In this document: one piece after another, positions 18,301 through 27,179 of the stretch | Layout: every line of letters starts with the position of its first letter | Position numbering within the stretch: the stretch's first letter is position 1 | Assembly: GCA_029834535.1 (NCBI GenBank) | Contig: JAQMWT010000021.1 | Location: 124,001-188,000, forward strand | Source: Chrysophaeum taylorii | Taxonomy: Eukaryota > Sar > Pelagophyceae > Pelagomonadales > Pelagomonadaceae | DNA length: 64,000 nucleotides | Direction: 5' to 3' | Notes under the pieces: model-generated | Seen by the model: the letters and a program-made list of their open reading frames with translations, nothing else | What the model was told of the DNA's origin: nothing | The model's database searches: none | Position numbers and translations under genes: made by a program

Positions 18301-20599
18301 CCTCATCGACCAGGTCGTCCAGACGGCGTTGCCCGACACGCGCGACCCCGAGCACGTCAGCACGACGGTCAAGGCGTTCATGGCGGCCGACCTCCCCCAC
18401 GAACTCATCGAACTCTTGGAAAGGGTCGTCCTCCAGAACAGCGACTTTTCCGAAAACAAAAATCTCCAAAATCTCCTCATCTTGACGGCCATAAAGGCCG
18501 ACAAGGACCGCGTCATGGAGTACGTCAACAGGCTCGACAACTTCGACGGCCCCGAAATCGCCAAAATCGCCATCAGCGACCAGTACCGTCTCTACGAGGA
18601 GGGGTTCGTCATCTACACGAAATTTGCCAAAAAATCACACAGCGTCGACCTCCACGTGCTCGCCGTCGGCGTCCTCGTCGACCTCGTCGAAGACGTCGAC
18701 CGCGCGAACGACTACGCCGAACGCGTCAACTACCCCGAGGTCTGGTCGCGCCTCGCCAAGGCCCAGCTCGATACGGCCGTCGAGGCAGCCATCGCCTCGT
18801 ACCTCAAGGCCAACGACCCATCGAGGTACCGCGAGGTCATCGAGGCGGCCGATCGCGAAGACGCGTACGAAAAACTCGTCGCCTACCTCGTCATGGCGCG
18901 GACGACGATCAAGGAGCCCCATCTCGACACGTCCCTCGTCTACGCCTACGCAAAAACCGACAAGCTCGGCGACCTCGAGGAGTTCCTCGCCGCACCGAAC
19001 GTCGCGTCTATCCTTCCCATCGGCGAACGATGCTTCGACGAGGGCTTGTTTTCTGCCGCCAAGCTCCTCTTCGCCTCGATCAACAACAACGCCAAGCTCT
19101 CGCTCTGCTACATCAACCTCGGACACTTTAGGGAGGCGGTCGACGCGGCACGCAAGGCCAACTCGGTCTCGACCTGGAAGGAGGTCGCCAAAGCGACCGT
19201 TCGCGCGGGCGAGTTTAGGCTCGCGCAGACGGCCGGCCTCGCGATCGTCGTCCACCCCGACCACCTCGACGAGCTCATCCAACTCTACGAACAGGAAGGC
19301 CAGCCCGACGAACTCCTCAAGCTCATGGAACAGGGCCTCGGCCTCGAACAGGCTCACTCGGGCGTCTTCACCGCGCTCGGCGTCTTGTACTCCAAGTACA
19401 AGCCAGAAAAACTCATGGAACACATCAAGGTCTTTTGGAACCGCATGAACACCCCAAAACTCCTGCGCGCCTGCGAGATCGCGCGCCTCTGGGACGAGTG
19501 CGTCTTCCTCCTCAAGGAAGACGAACAATACGATTCGGCCGTCAAGACGATGATCGACCATTCGACCTCGTTCCAGCACGATCTTTTTCTGGACTGCGTC
19601 CAGAAAGTCCGCAACATCGAGATCGCCTACAAGGCGATCGTATTCTACCTCGAACAACAACCACTCCTCCTCAACCGCCTTCTCCAGGTCCTCACGCCCC
19701 ACATCGACCACAGCCGCGTCATCTCGGTCGTCCGCAAAATGGAAAACCTCCCGCTCGTCCAACCCTACCTCAAGGCGGTCCAAAAGGACAACTTGTCGGC
19801 GGTCAACGAAGCCCTCAACGAGTGCTACGTCGACGACGAGGACTACGAGGCCCTCCGCCAGTCCATCGTCGACTTCGACAACTTTGATCACATCGCCCTC
19901 GCCCAGCGCGTCGAGCAACACGAGCTCCTCGAATTTCGCCGCGTAGCCGCCTTCATATACAAAAAAAACAAACGCTACCACAAGTCGGTCGCCCTCTCCA
20001 AAGCAGACAAAATGTACAAGGACTCCATCGAGACCGTCGCCGAGGCCGCCGACCCCGCCCTCGCCGAAGAACTCCTCCGCTTCTTCTGCGACGTCTGCGA
20101 CAAGGAGTGTTTCTGCGCCACCCTCTACACCTGCTACACCTACGTCAAGCCCGACGTCGCGATCGAGCTCGCCTGGCGCAACGGCTACGTCGACTACCTC
20201 ATGCCCTACGTCATTCAGTACGTTCGCCACCTTCACGAAAAGGTCGCCGACCTCGAGAAAAAGACCACCGTCAAGCAAACCGTCGACGACGACAATGCCG
20301 CCCAAGCAGCGCACTCGGCCGTCATCTACGACGACGCCTCCATGCTCGGCGGACAGGCCCTCCTCATGCCGCCCCCAATGCCCGGACCAACCGACTATGC
20401 CGCCGCCGCCGCCGCCTACCCGCAGCAGCCCAACCCGGGCACCACCATGGCGCCGGGCATGGGCATGGCCGTGGGTATGGGTATGGGTATGGGTATGCCT
20501 CCGTCGGGCCCCATGCCGCCGCCGCCGCCTGGCGCGATGCCGCTTCCAGGTATGAACGGTCCGCCGCCCTCGGGCGTCTACGGCGCACCCACCTACTGA
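15341..20599 (+). CDS. Clathrin heavy chain
   Basis: ATG at 15341 in a good context (AAAGATGG), 1752 residues, uninterrupted. The N-terminal seven-bladed propeller starts ILVNL-like (IPVNLSEVVNLTSLGVN) and includes MNPIHKILALRAG; then come the linker and the long alpha-zigzag of seven CHC repeats (YDSAVKTMIDHSTSFQHDLF, KYHKSVALSKADKMYKDSIE-type blocks near the end). The trimerisation region is followed by a C-terminal extension rich in Gly, Met and Pro (GMGMGMGMPPSGPMPPPPP) ending GVYGAPTY. Clathrin triskelia coat vesicles at the TGN, endosomes and plasma membrane. The length slightly exceeds animal CHC because of this tail. One of the most secure calls in the window. Confidence 0.97.
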   Translation: MAAGGPQIPVNLSEVVNLTSLGVNAACIKFGSCAMESDECITVCDNSSGSNQVFIIDLTAGNAVTKRPIQAEAAIMNPIHKILALRAGTQLQIFNLEMRAKVKSYAMTEPCVYWRWTSPSNIALVTPTGVFHWSIEGTSDPLKVFDRHPTLSEGTQIINYQVSPDEKWCLLIGISQGAGGVIVGTMQLFSVDKGVSQMLSGHTGCFHVLRKVPGRAGPAQVLCFEEKKPDAPAKLFVMEVGRDKNAEGGVFRLAPVAIPVPADAPSDFPVTMCASTKHDVVYVVTKMGYLYLFDAYSCKALYRARITTDTVFVTCLNAQTGGILGITARKGQLLSIFLNETALVPYVVSTLRDNALGIALASRLDLPGADDLYAAEFLRLLSVGDVAGAARLAADSPKGLLRTSETIARFQQVPGQPGQPQPVFQYFHALLEQGKLNALESLELAKPVLQQGRTQFLEKWLTEDKLECTEELGDLVRTADSNMALSVYLRANVPHKVVQMFLERGEFDKIAGYAAKVGYRCDYSQMLAGLVQTAPQAALEFAKQLAASSLIDPNTVVDLFMGASRVQETTAFLLEALKTNKPEEGYLQTKLLEINLRGGSPQVADAILQNNMFTHYDRQYVAKLCEAAGLAQRALEHYTDVDDIKRSLISMVSASQRGGGQLNVEFVVSYFGSLSPEASLACLRELLQRDARSNARLCAQIAAKYSEQVGSDALVGLFESFSLFEGLFFYLGQIVNFSQEPNVHFKYIEAAARIGQFKEVERVCRDSTVYDPLRVKDFLMDARLADPRPLIHVCDRHGFIEEMTSYLYSNNLTKYIEVYCNKVSPQQTPFVVGKLLDLDCNEDFIRSLLNSAGHACPVEELVEQVERRNRLRLLQPWLEARISTGNQETATHNAIGKIYVTLNRDPATFLARDPYYDPKVLGKYCEKLDPSLAFIAYKRAGGECDDDLIRVTTENGLFKDQARYLVERQDPDLWARVLASDDSNRRALIDQVVQTALPDTRDPEHVSTTVKAFMAADLPHELIELLERVVLQNSDFSENKNLQNLLILTAIKADKDRVMEYVNRLDNFDGPEIAKIAISDQYRLYEEGFVIYTKFAKKSHSVDLHVLAVGVLVDLVEDVDRANDYAERVNYPEVWSRLAKAQLDTAVEAAIASYLKANDPSRYREVIEAADREDAYEKLVAYLVMARTTIKEPHLDTSLVYAYAKTDKLGDLEEFLAAPNVASILPIGERCFDEGLFSAAKLLFASINNNAKLSLCYINLGHFREAVDAARKANSVSTWKEVAKATVRAGEFRLAQTAGLAIVVHPDHLDELIQLYEQEGQPDELLKLMEQGLGLEQAHSGVFTALGVLYSKYKPEKLMEHIKVFWNRMNTPKLLRACEIARLWDECVFLLKEDEQYDSAVKTMIDHSTSFQHDLFLDCVQKVRNIEIAYKAIVFYLEQQPLLLNRLLQVLTPHIDHSRVISVVRKMENLPLVQPYLKAVQKDNLSAVNEALNECYVDDEDYEALRQSIVDFDNFDHIALAQRVEQHELLEFRRVAAFIYKKNKRYHKSVALSKADKMYKDSIETVAEAADPALAEELLRFFCDVCDKECFCATLYTCYTYVKPDVAIELAWRNGYVDYLMPYVIQYVRHLHEKVADLEKKTTVKQTVDDDNAAQAAHSAVIYDDASMLGGQALLMPPPMPGPTDYAAAAAAYPQQPNPGTTMAPGMGMAVGMGMGMGMPPSGPMPPPPPGAMPLPGMNGPPPSGVYGAPTY

Positions 20600-21125
20600 G
20601 ATTGAAAGCTCTTCCTCCCTTCCTTCCTTTCTCCCTTCCTTCCTTCCTTAAGCGCCAGTGCAGCAGACTTAGAGCCACCAGAGCCAAGAGCCGCCGCCTT
20701 TTTTTCTTGTCAGAATACTGGCGTGGTTTTTTTATCTCCTCCTCCTCCACGGATACGCCGGCCTTAACAACAAGCAACACCTCGACAACAACAACAACAA
20801 CGACAACAACAACAACAACAACAAATGACGCGCAAGTAGATTTATTTCTACCTTCGTCTGCATCGAAGACACACGCGGGTGTTCGGTAAAAAAGTAGTGC
20901 GCCTCCCTCCCGTCCTCCTGTAGTCTCCTCCGACGAGACCACATTTCATCATTGTGGGGGTGGTGGTGTGTGCTGTTCCCCACCTCGTCCCGTGTCTTGT
21001 TGTTGTTTCTTTTGAGGAGGGTGATTTTCTTCAGGAAGTTTTGGCCTTCAAACGCAACAACACACGAACTCTACTCTCGAGAGTATGACTTAATTCTCGG
21101 GCTGTCTGTTCTCCAGGCTGAAGCG

Positions 21126-21126
<1 letters not shown>

Positions 21127-21156
<30 letters not shown>

Positions 21157-21223
21157 CTTTAAGAAGAAGAAGTTCTTCTTCTTTAAGAAGAAGAAGTTCT
21201 TCTTCTTTAAGAAGAAGAAGAGG
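21127..21223. repeat. CTT/AAG inverted-repeat array
   Basis: A run of CTT is followed by three units that alternate TTC runs with AAG runs, period 24 bp. Each unit is an inverted repeat of 11 bp arms (TTCTTCTTCTT / AAGAAGAAGAA) around a single T, so it can fold into short hairpins. Confidence 0.9.
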
Positions 21224-21580
21224 GCGATAAATCTAGCTACTTGGCTGGAAGTTGTGAGGCAGCTTTATTATGTCGCACGAATGCGGCAAGTGGAAACGTT
21301 CTCGTGTCGTGCGCGTCTTCGGAAACGCGCTTCGCAATCCAGAACGTCTTGATTGATGGTCATTCGTGAGTTTGGCGCGTTCTTTGTCATCGGCGCAGTC
21401 GCCATGATCGTAATACCTGCGTCGGGGGCGTTCTACGCACTGGGATCTCCTTCCTTCAAGATGGAATAAGACGGTCTTGTGGCTGGACACCTTGACCGTC
21501 TTCAAGGAGATATCACGATCGTCGAGAGCACATTCCTCCCTCAGGGGATACGTATAAATTTGTCTAAACTGGCGAGGCGA

Positions 21581-21666
21581 ACGAGACCGGGCGCGGAGCT
21601 TGGCAAAAAGTCGACGAATCGACGAGACCGGGCGCGGAGCTTGGCAAAAAGTCGACGAATCGACGA
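21581..21666. repeat. 41-bp tandem duplication
   Basis: The segment beginning ACGAGACCGGGCGCGG at 21581 is repeated without change from 21622, followed by a few bases of a third copy. It lies within the possible broken gene on the minus strand. 41 is not a multiple of 3, so the duplication shifts frame in any coding reading. Confidence 0.95.
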
Positions 21667-22383
21667 TAACGACCGCCCCAAAATCTCGGGCTCTCGATGG
21701 GTTACCTTCAAGAAAGAGCCCGGAAAGATGGTGTCCAAGTTGTCCGTGTTGTTATCGTCGCAGTCGGGGTGGACGACGTAGTTCGAGAGGCGACGCGCCG
21801 TACCTGCCGTAGAGTCGCGAGCGGACGGCGGGAGTGACGGCGCCGACAAAGATGCCGATGACTGCGGCCAGGACGGGAACGCCCGGTTGTTGCGATGCGA
21901 GAGAGCGCAAACTCATGCCACTCTGTCCACGCTGAGTCATCGACAGGGCGACCAGAACCACGCGGGCGCCCCTCAATTCGCAAACCCGCGATGCCCAGCA
22001 CGGATAGCCAATAGTTGTTGGGCGCCAAATCGTTGTGCGTTTGGGCACAGGAAGAGACGGACGGGACCGCGAGGTGGCGAACTCGGCGGAAAAGCGATAC
22101 CAAAAACGCGACGACCCGACGGGCATCGTCGTCAATCTAGAGAGAGAGAGGCCACACCGCGTTGGAGCGCAGGCCCCTTCGGGTACCGCCGGAGCCTGGG
22201 CACACGAGGGGCGGGAGTGAAGGAAAGCGCCAACGATGCCTCTCATAGCTGGCTCGCTAAGAATCTGCGCCCGGTAGCCGGGGTAGGCATTCAGTCAGGG
22301 TTCCACGACGGACGGCGGCTGCCTCCGAGTTGTAAGGCGGGTCAACAAAAAAGAAAGAAAAGAAGAAAAAAGATCACTGGTGC

Positions 22384-23991
22384 ATGTTTGAGGACGGCGG
22401 GTTCGCGAGCGGGCTCGCCGCGGACGGGCTGCCGGTGGTGGCGCCGACCGCGTCCCGCGTGGCCGCTCTGCTCGATGGCGCCGACCCTTCGTTCTCGCTG
22501 GGGATTGTCCCTCCGAGCGACGGTGAAGCGACTCTAGGGCGGGTTGCGGCGTGCGCTGTCATGGCCGGATGCGCCGACTCGTCGCAGTTGGCGATATTGG
22601 TCGCGGCGGTGAAGGCAGCACTCAGGCCCGAGTTCAACGCCCACGGCGCGGGCGCGACGACGATGGGGTGCACGCCTCTCGTCATAGTGTCGGGTCCTGC
22701 GCGGCGCGCGGCAGGCGTTAACTGCGGGTCTGGCGCTCTGGGCTCGGGGACGCGGGCGAACGCAGCCATTGGGCGCGCCCTCAAGCTGTGCCTGCATCAC
22801 ATCGGTGGTGCTGCTTTGGGGGGGACGGAGTCGACGACGATCGGGACCCCCGCGAAGTACGCGGCGTGCTTCGGCGAGAACGAGGAGACGGTCGCGGGCA
22901 CCGAATGGGCGGTTTCGTCGTCGGGATCGAGTGTTACCGTCGCGCCAGCGACCGGCTTTGCGCAGGTGGTGGATTTCGACACGACCGAGGGTTCGGCGCT
23001 CGTTGGACTCATCGCACGCACGCTCACGCACTGTTGTTGGGGCGCGCGTTTCCCCTTGGCTTCGAGCGCCGTCGTCGTCGCGTCTCCCGAGCACGCGGCG
23101 ACGCTCGCCTCGACCTACGCGACGAGACGCGAGTTCCAGGTAGCCCTCTGGCACGCGTGCAATCGGTGCTGCGCTCTCCACGTCGGCTCGGCCGCGCTCA
23201 GAGCGCTGGGCCTTCCGGCCGTGCTGGCGCCCCTCGCGTCGGTCGCGTGTTTGGCGTTCGCGGTCGCGGGCCGACCCTTGCTGCCAAAATTCGAGTCCCC
23301 GGAGGCAATTCGCGTCGTTGTCGCGGGTGGCCCCGCGGGCAAGTTTACGATGTGTGTCGCTGGGTTTGGCGCCGGCCTCGAGGGTATGCCCACCGCGAGG
23401 CTTAGCGTTCCGACGACCGAGCCCGTCGAGCCGCTCTCGAGCTTTCCGCGAGCCCTCGAAAAAAACGTCCTCCAAGACCCTGATTTCCTGATGGATCCGC
23501 GGCCGCCGGCACGCGAGGGTCGTACGAAGCGCAAGACGCGGGTATTGTCGAAAATTGCGCTCGTAGACATCTCCAAGGGGGGCTCGAAGGAATTCTTGGG
23601 CGCTGTCGCCTCGCTTCTTCCTGCCGAGATTCCCGTAGCGAGGTACCGCAAACCCACGTTTGCCCGCAGAGCGCCAGATTCGCTCTTGGCGAAGATCGTC
23701 GAAGATGCGTGCAGCCACGTCATAATCGGGCTCGCCGACTGAGGCTCGTGCGCGACGTGCGAGGTGCACGACGCGCTAGCTCTCGAGCGCCGAGGCGTCT
23801 CGCCGATCGTCGCGCTCTCGGACGTCTTTAAACGCCAGTGCGCGTACCAGGCGATGCAATTAGGCGGGCCCGCGGATTTCGCCGATCGCAGCGCCATATT
23901 CGTGCCTCACCCCATCTCCGACCAAACCGCGGCCAGCCTCCACCTCAAGGCAAAACTCGCGCTCCCTGCCTTGCTCGCCAAGCTCCAGTGA
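22384..23991 (+). CDS. UGSC-family selenoprotein (TGA at 23740-23742 read as selenocysteine)
   Basis: ATG at 22384; 535 residues if TGA at 23740-23742 is read as Sec453. The larger part (1-450) follows the bacterial partner domain of UGSC proteins: DGLPVVAPTASRV, GEATLGRVAACAVMAGC, FNAHGAGATTMGCTPLVIV, GTRANAAIGRALKL, GTPAKYAACFGENEE. The tail reads HVIIGLAD-[U]-GSCATCEVHDALALERRGV, then QCAYQAMQLGGPADFADRS and VPHPIS, the UGSC motif domain in which bacteria carry Sec or Cys. The frame after TGA stays open for 83 codons of family-like sequence to TGA at 23989-23991, and a SECIS-like hairpin follows. The family is thought to be a thiol/selenol redox enzyme; the substrate is unknown. A standard caller would stop at 452 residues and lose the active site. 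Transfer from bacteria is possible. Confidence 0.85.
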
Positions 23992-24006
23992 CGACTCCCA
24001 TAGTAC

Positions 24007-24077
24007 GCGCGTTCGCCCGGGAATGACGGCCTGCTGCTCTTTCCTCTGGTGGCACGCCCGATCACCGCCCGTCGCGC
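24007..24077 (+). promoter_or_regulatory. SECIS element candidate in the selenoprotein 3' UTR
   Basis: Starts 16 nt after the selenoprotein's final stop. Non-Watson-Crick quartet: TGAC (24024-24027) opposite CGAT (24059-24062), with tandem G.A pairs and the A before TGA (AATGA). Helix II: 24028-24038 pairs with 24048-24058 in 10 of 11 positions (three G.U, one C/C mismatch), apical loop CTTTCCTCT (24039-24047). Lower stems: 24018-24021 with 24068-24071, and 24007-24011 with 24073-24077 (five G-C pairs). The loop has CC where most eukaryotic SECIS have AA; CC loops are known. Folded by eye. Confidence 0.75.
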
Positions 24078-24154
24078 CTCTACTACTACTACTACTACTA
24101 CTACCCGAAAAATCACGCGTCCATCTTCTTCTTCTTCTTAGAGTGGTGGCGTGC

Positions 24155-24484
24155 TTAGTCGCTCCCCACGTCCCGAGTAAAGATCCATTGCGTGTGGTGA
24201 TAGCTGACCATCTTGATCAAGCCCTTCTCCTGGAGCTCCTTGATCGCCGCGCGCGCGAGGGCGCCGTTAATCTTGAGTCGCTCGACGAGGGCCGAGGGGG
24301 TGATGAGTTTCATCTTCGGAATCTCCGACAGCAGTCTCGCGTAGGTGTCCTCGTCAAACAACACTTTGTTCGCCATCTTCTCGCGGGTCTTCCCCTTGCT
24401 CCACTTCTTCTTCTTAGACTTGCCGCCGGCCATGGCCGCGGCCATCTTGGCCTCCTTGGACTTCTGCTGCACCTTGGGCGGCAT
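24155..24484 (-). CDS. RPS25: 40S ribosomal protein eS25
   Basis: ATG at 24484, 109 residues, TAA at 24155-24157. Lys-rich start ([18 protein letters not shown]), then the conserved winged-helix: [76 protein letters not shown]. Full length for the family. eS25 lies on the 40S head near the E site and is needed for IRES and some non-canonical initiation. Convergent with the selenoprotein gene; the 163 bp between the two stops contains the SECIS and a (CTA)n tract (about 24079-24104). Intronless as far as can be seen. Confidence 0.96.
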   Translation of the reverse strand: MPPKVQQKSKEAKMAAAMAGGKSKKKKWSKGKTREKMANKVLFDEDTYARLLSEIPKMKLITPSALVERLKINGALARAAIKELQEKGLIKMVSYHHTQWIFTRDVGSD

Positions 24485-25037
24485 CCTCCCCTTTTTCCTT
24501 CAGCGAGCCCTTTCCTCTTCTTGCGCGGGTAACTAATAACACCTTTTTTTTTTATATACGACAAGAAGGGTAAAGGTTGTTGTTGTTTTTGTTGTGGGGT
24601 TTTTGAAGGAAGTAAATCAATCCGTTGTGGAGAGCCACTTCCGACCTTCCCTACAAACGTTCGGAATTCGCGGTTTTCTTCACGAAAAAGAAGAAATTGT
24701 GTTTAACTCATCGGGTCGGGGGGGGGGTGCCAATTGGCAATTACTGCACGGTAGTCAAAATATTATTTCGTGGTGTCGTAGTGTAGTCAAAATACTATTT
24801 CGTCCGCCAAGTCGTCTTCTGCCTGATGCTGACGCTGATGCTGATGCCGAAGCGGGATAGATGATATTTTTGGTTTGTTCGGTCGTTCGTTACTAAAAGA
24901 CAGAAAGAAGGATTCAGCAAAGAAGCGTGTTGTCGCCAAATACTCATGGCGGCAGCATCATCATCAAGCACGAAGACGGACAGGGTGTTGTTTTCCTTTC
25001 CTTTCCTTTTCTTCCCGTTCCTGGCTGGCTGATCAAA
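24485..25037. other. Intergenic, eS25 upstream region
   Basis: About 550 bp containing a T-rich tract and ATATA stretch just upstream of eS25 (24543-24558), a G run (24717-24726), a repeated GATGCTGAC-type segment near 24824-24850 and nothing that looks coding. The downstream end is the 3' flank of the PDZ-protein gene. Confidence 0.5.
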
Positions 25038-26774
25038 CTACTTGCCGACGGCGGCGAGCGAGGCCCGGGCTTGGTCGAGGTCGCGCTGGAGGGTGGCGAG
25101 GGTGTCGTCCTTGGTGGCGAGAAGGTTAGACATCTCCGTGGCAAACTCGCGCCGGAGCTCCGCCTCGCGATCCCGGAGAATGTCGGCCAGGTTGGGGATG
25201 TGTTCGGAGGAGAGGAAGACGACGACGTCGCTGGCCTGGGAGGCATCTTCTTGCGTCGAGTCGTCTTCGAGACTGTCTTGGGAGACGAGGGCGGCGTTCT
25301 CCGAGGATGCTGGGATGATGAAGGAGGTACTGCGGAGCATGGAAGCGTCGTCCAGGGAGTTGGCACGGCGGAGGGGTTCTGACGACGGCGCGTCGTCCTC
25401 GTCGTGGCTGTCGTCGTCGTCGTCGTCCTCTTCGAGCTGCTCGAAGTAGCGCCGAATCAAGCTCGCGTCGCCCGATTCTAGAGCGCGCGCGAGCTCTTCC
25501 TCCAAGTCGTCCTCGTCGTTGGCAAGGTTGGGCTGAAGCGTGACGGGGGGCGGGAGAGGGGAATTTGGCTCGGACGTGCTTTGCTCTTCTTGTTGTGGTT
25601 GTCGCGTGGCGTCGGCGATCGCGTCGACGGAAAAGTCGGTCGCGATGAGCGAGGGGCGGGGCGTCTCCAGCGTCTCCAAGGGAGTGGGCTGGATCTCGAG
25701 GGAGGGCTGGAGGGTGGTCAGCTGGCGGCGCAGGTCTGCCTCGCGAGCTTCGAACCTCTTGACGATGTCGGCGTGGTCGCGCGAGAGGGTGCTTAGCTTC
25801 TCGCGGAGAGTCTCGACCTCCTTCGTCTTCGCGGCGAGCGCCGCCTCAGCCTTTTCCAGCTTTTGGTAGAGATGCTCCCGCGCTCGCCGGTCTTTCGGAG
25901 GAGGAAGGTCGGAGACGGCCAGGGACAACTTTGGCGGAAGGGCAACGTCGCGCGCCGGCTTGAGCGGGGGCGTGTCGCGGCGGTCGCCGTGGACAAAGGC
26001 GAGGTCGAGGGGGCGGGGTCCGGCGATCCCGAAGATCTCCTCCAGGTACTTGAAGTCGGCGATGAGGCGCGTCGGCACGAAGAACTCGCCGTTGATCGCG
26101 ACGAGCTCGTCCGACGGCCGGAGCTCGGCAAGTTCGCAGTCGGCCCTGATCTCCTTGACGTGGACCATGACGCGGTCGCTCTTGTCGGATCGACCCAGGG
26201 CCACCGAAAAGCCGAGGTCGGCGGCGTTGAAGGTGTGACGCAGAATTTTTCCCTTGGTTGCCATCGTCTCGACGTGTTTGAGCAGAAGATCCCCGGCCTT
26301 ACGGTGGGTCTTGTCGCGCGGGCCCGCCTTGAAGCGAAGACCCGTCGTCGACGACGACGACGACGGCGCCGATTCGGCGGGCGCCGCGCGGGGGGTCGAG
26401 GGCCGCGCGTGGATCTTCTGTTGTCGCATGTACTCGGACCTCGTCCTCGGGAGCGACGACGACTCGCGGAGCAACCTCACTTGCTTTCGATTCGTGACCA
26501 TGAAGGCCACCTGTTTCTTCGCCTTTCCCTTGCCCGCGCCCGACACCAGGGGCGGTCCCGGAGTCCCCGGCTCAGAATTGTCGTCACCATCCCCGTCGGC
26601 GAACTCCTCTTCAGCGACGACGGGGTCCCAGCTCACGTGGACGCTCCGCCGCTTTTGCTGCGCCCCCCCCCCGCCGCTCTCCCGAGACCGAGACGACAAC
26701 GTCGAGCTGTCGTCGTCCAACGACCGCGGGTCGAGGACGTACCGCACCTTCCGGCTTCCCCACTTCTTCAGCAT
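25038..26774 (-). CDS. PDZ-domain coiled-coil protein
   Basis: First in-frame ATG at 26774, 578 residues; the frame is open 25 codons further (GGPGSWWFVRQNDTRVSAV) to a TTG at 26849, and that segment looks coding, so an upstream exon or non-ATG start is possible. After a Ser/Arg-rich region, about residues 180-270 form a PDZ-like domain: LGFSVALGRSDKSDRVMVHV, EIRADCELAELRPSDELVAI (the buried 'GD.I..ING' strand) and NGEFF. It is followed by a coiled coil (LYQKLEKAEAALAAKTKEVE), a Pro/Ser linker, an acidic run and a second short coiled coil at the C-terminus. It may scaffold a membrane or cytoskeletal complex; partners unknown. A short upstream ORF (ATGCGAATGTCGTAA) precedes it in the leader. 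Confidence 0.65.
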   Translation of the reverse strand: MLKKWGSRKVRYVLDPRSLDDDSSTLSSRSRESGGGGAQQKRRSVHVSWDPVVAEEEFADGDGDDNSEPGTPGPPLVSGAGKGKAKKQVAFMVTNRKQVRLLRESSSLPRTRSEYMRQQKIHARPSTPRAAPAESAPSSSSSTTGLRFKAGPRDKTHRKAGDLLLKHVETMATKGKILRHTFNAADLGFSVALGRSDKSDRVMVHVKEIRADCELAELRPSDELVAINGEFFVPTRLIADFKYLEEIFGIAGPRPLDLAFVHGDRRDTPPLKPARDVALPPKLSLAVSDLPPPKDRRAREHLYQKLEKAEAALAAKTKEVETLREKLSTLSRDHADIVKRFEAREADLRRQLTTLQPSLEIQPTPLETLETPRPSLIATDFSVDAIADATRQPQQEEQSTSEPNSPLPPPVTLQPNLANDEDDLEEELARALESGDASLIRRYFEQLEEDDDDDDSHDEDDAPSSEPLRRANSLDDASMLRSTSFIIPASSENAALVSQDSLEDDSTQEDASQASDVVVFLSSEHIPNLADILRDREAELRREFATEMSNLLATKDDTLATLQRDLDQARASLAAVGK

Positions 26775-27179
26775 CACCGCTGAGACTCTGGTGTCGTTCT
26801 GTCTCACAAACCACCACGACCCCGGTCCGCCGTACCTCTTTTGTGGCAACTTTACTTATTTTTACGACATTCGCATCGCTTTCAATACAACAATAACACA
26901 ACCAACTCGACCTTCTCCGCGAAAACCCTTCCGCGAAATCACGATTACCACAAACTTCGTCTCTTTCCGCTCTTTAGGTTGCAAACTTTTCTTTTTTTCG
27001 GTTTTCGATCGAAGCTTTCCAAGACGACGAGATGCAGCAGTCGCGTGAGAGATCGTTTCTCGTCCCAACAAAGATGCTCACCAAGACTTTGTCCGTCTCC
27101 GTTGGCACCAACGAGCCCGTTGGGTTTTAGTCGAGAGCTGGATGATTCGTCGGATGAGAGCTGCTTCAAGCTGGCGAGA
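26775..27179. other. Intergenic between two minus-strand genes
   Basis: Leader and promoter of the PDZ gene. It includes the open extension 26775-26849 and a five-codon uORF (about 26867-26881 on the minus strand). Otherwise nothing gene-like. Confidence 0.4.

Larger units (their letters stand above)
20600..22383. other. Intergenic region with microsatellites, hairpin repeat and a possible broken gene
   Basis: The 3' flank of clathrin heavy chain holds CT-rich runs, a (CAA)n tract (about 20784-20824) and a CTT/AAG hairpin array (21127-21223). From 22250 down to 21540 on the minus strand, protein-like segments occur in three different frames: NNYWLSVLGIAGLRIEG, then VPVLAAVIGIFVGAVTPAV (membrane-like), then LSNYVVHPDCDDNNTDN. 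This mosaic would fit a multi-exon or frame-broken membrane-protein gene; no splice model could be completed. A 41-bp tandem duplication lies at 21581-21666. Confidence 0.45.

Noticed and set aside
16670-20314. Two long minus-strand frames (599 and 559 codons) opposite clathrin heavy chain
   Set aside because: Antisense shadows caused by GC-rich codon bias; no domain, fully inside a certain gene.
23740-23742. TGA as a true stop giving a 452-residue protein
   Set aside because: It would remove the conserved redox motif, while the downstream frame and the hairpin support recoding.
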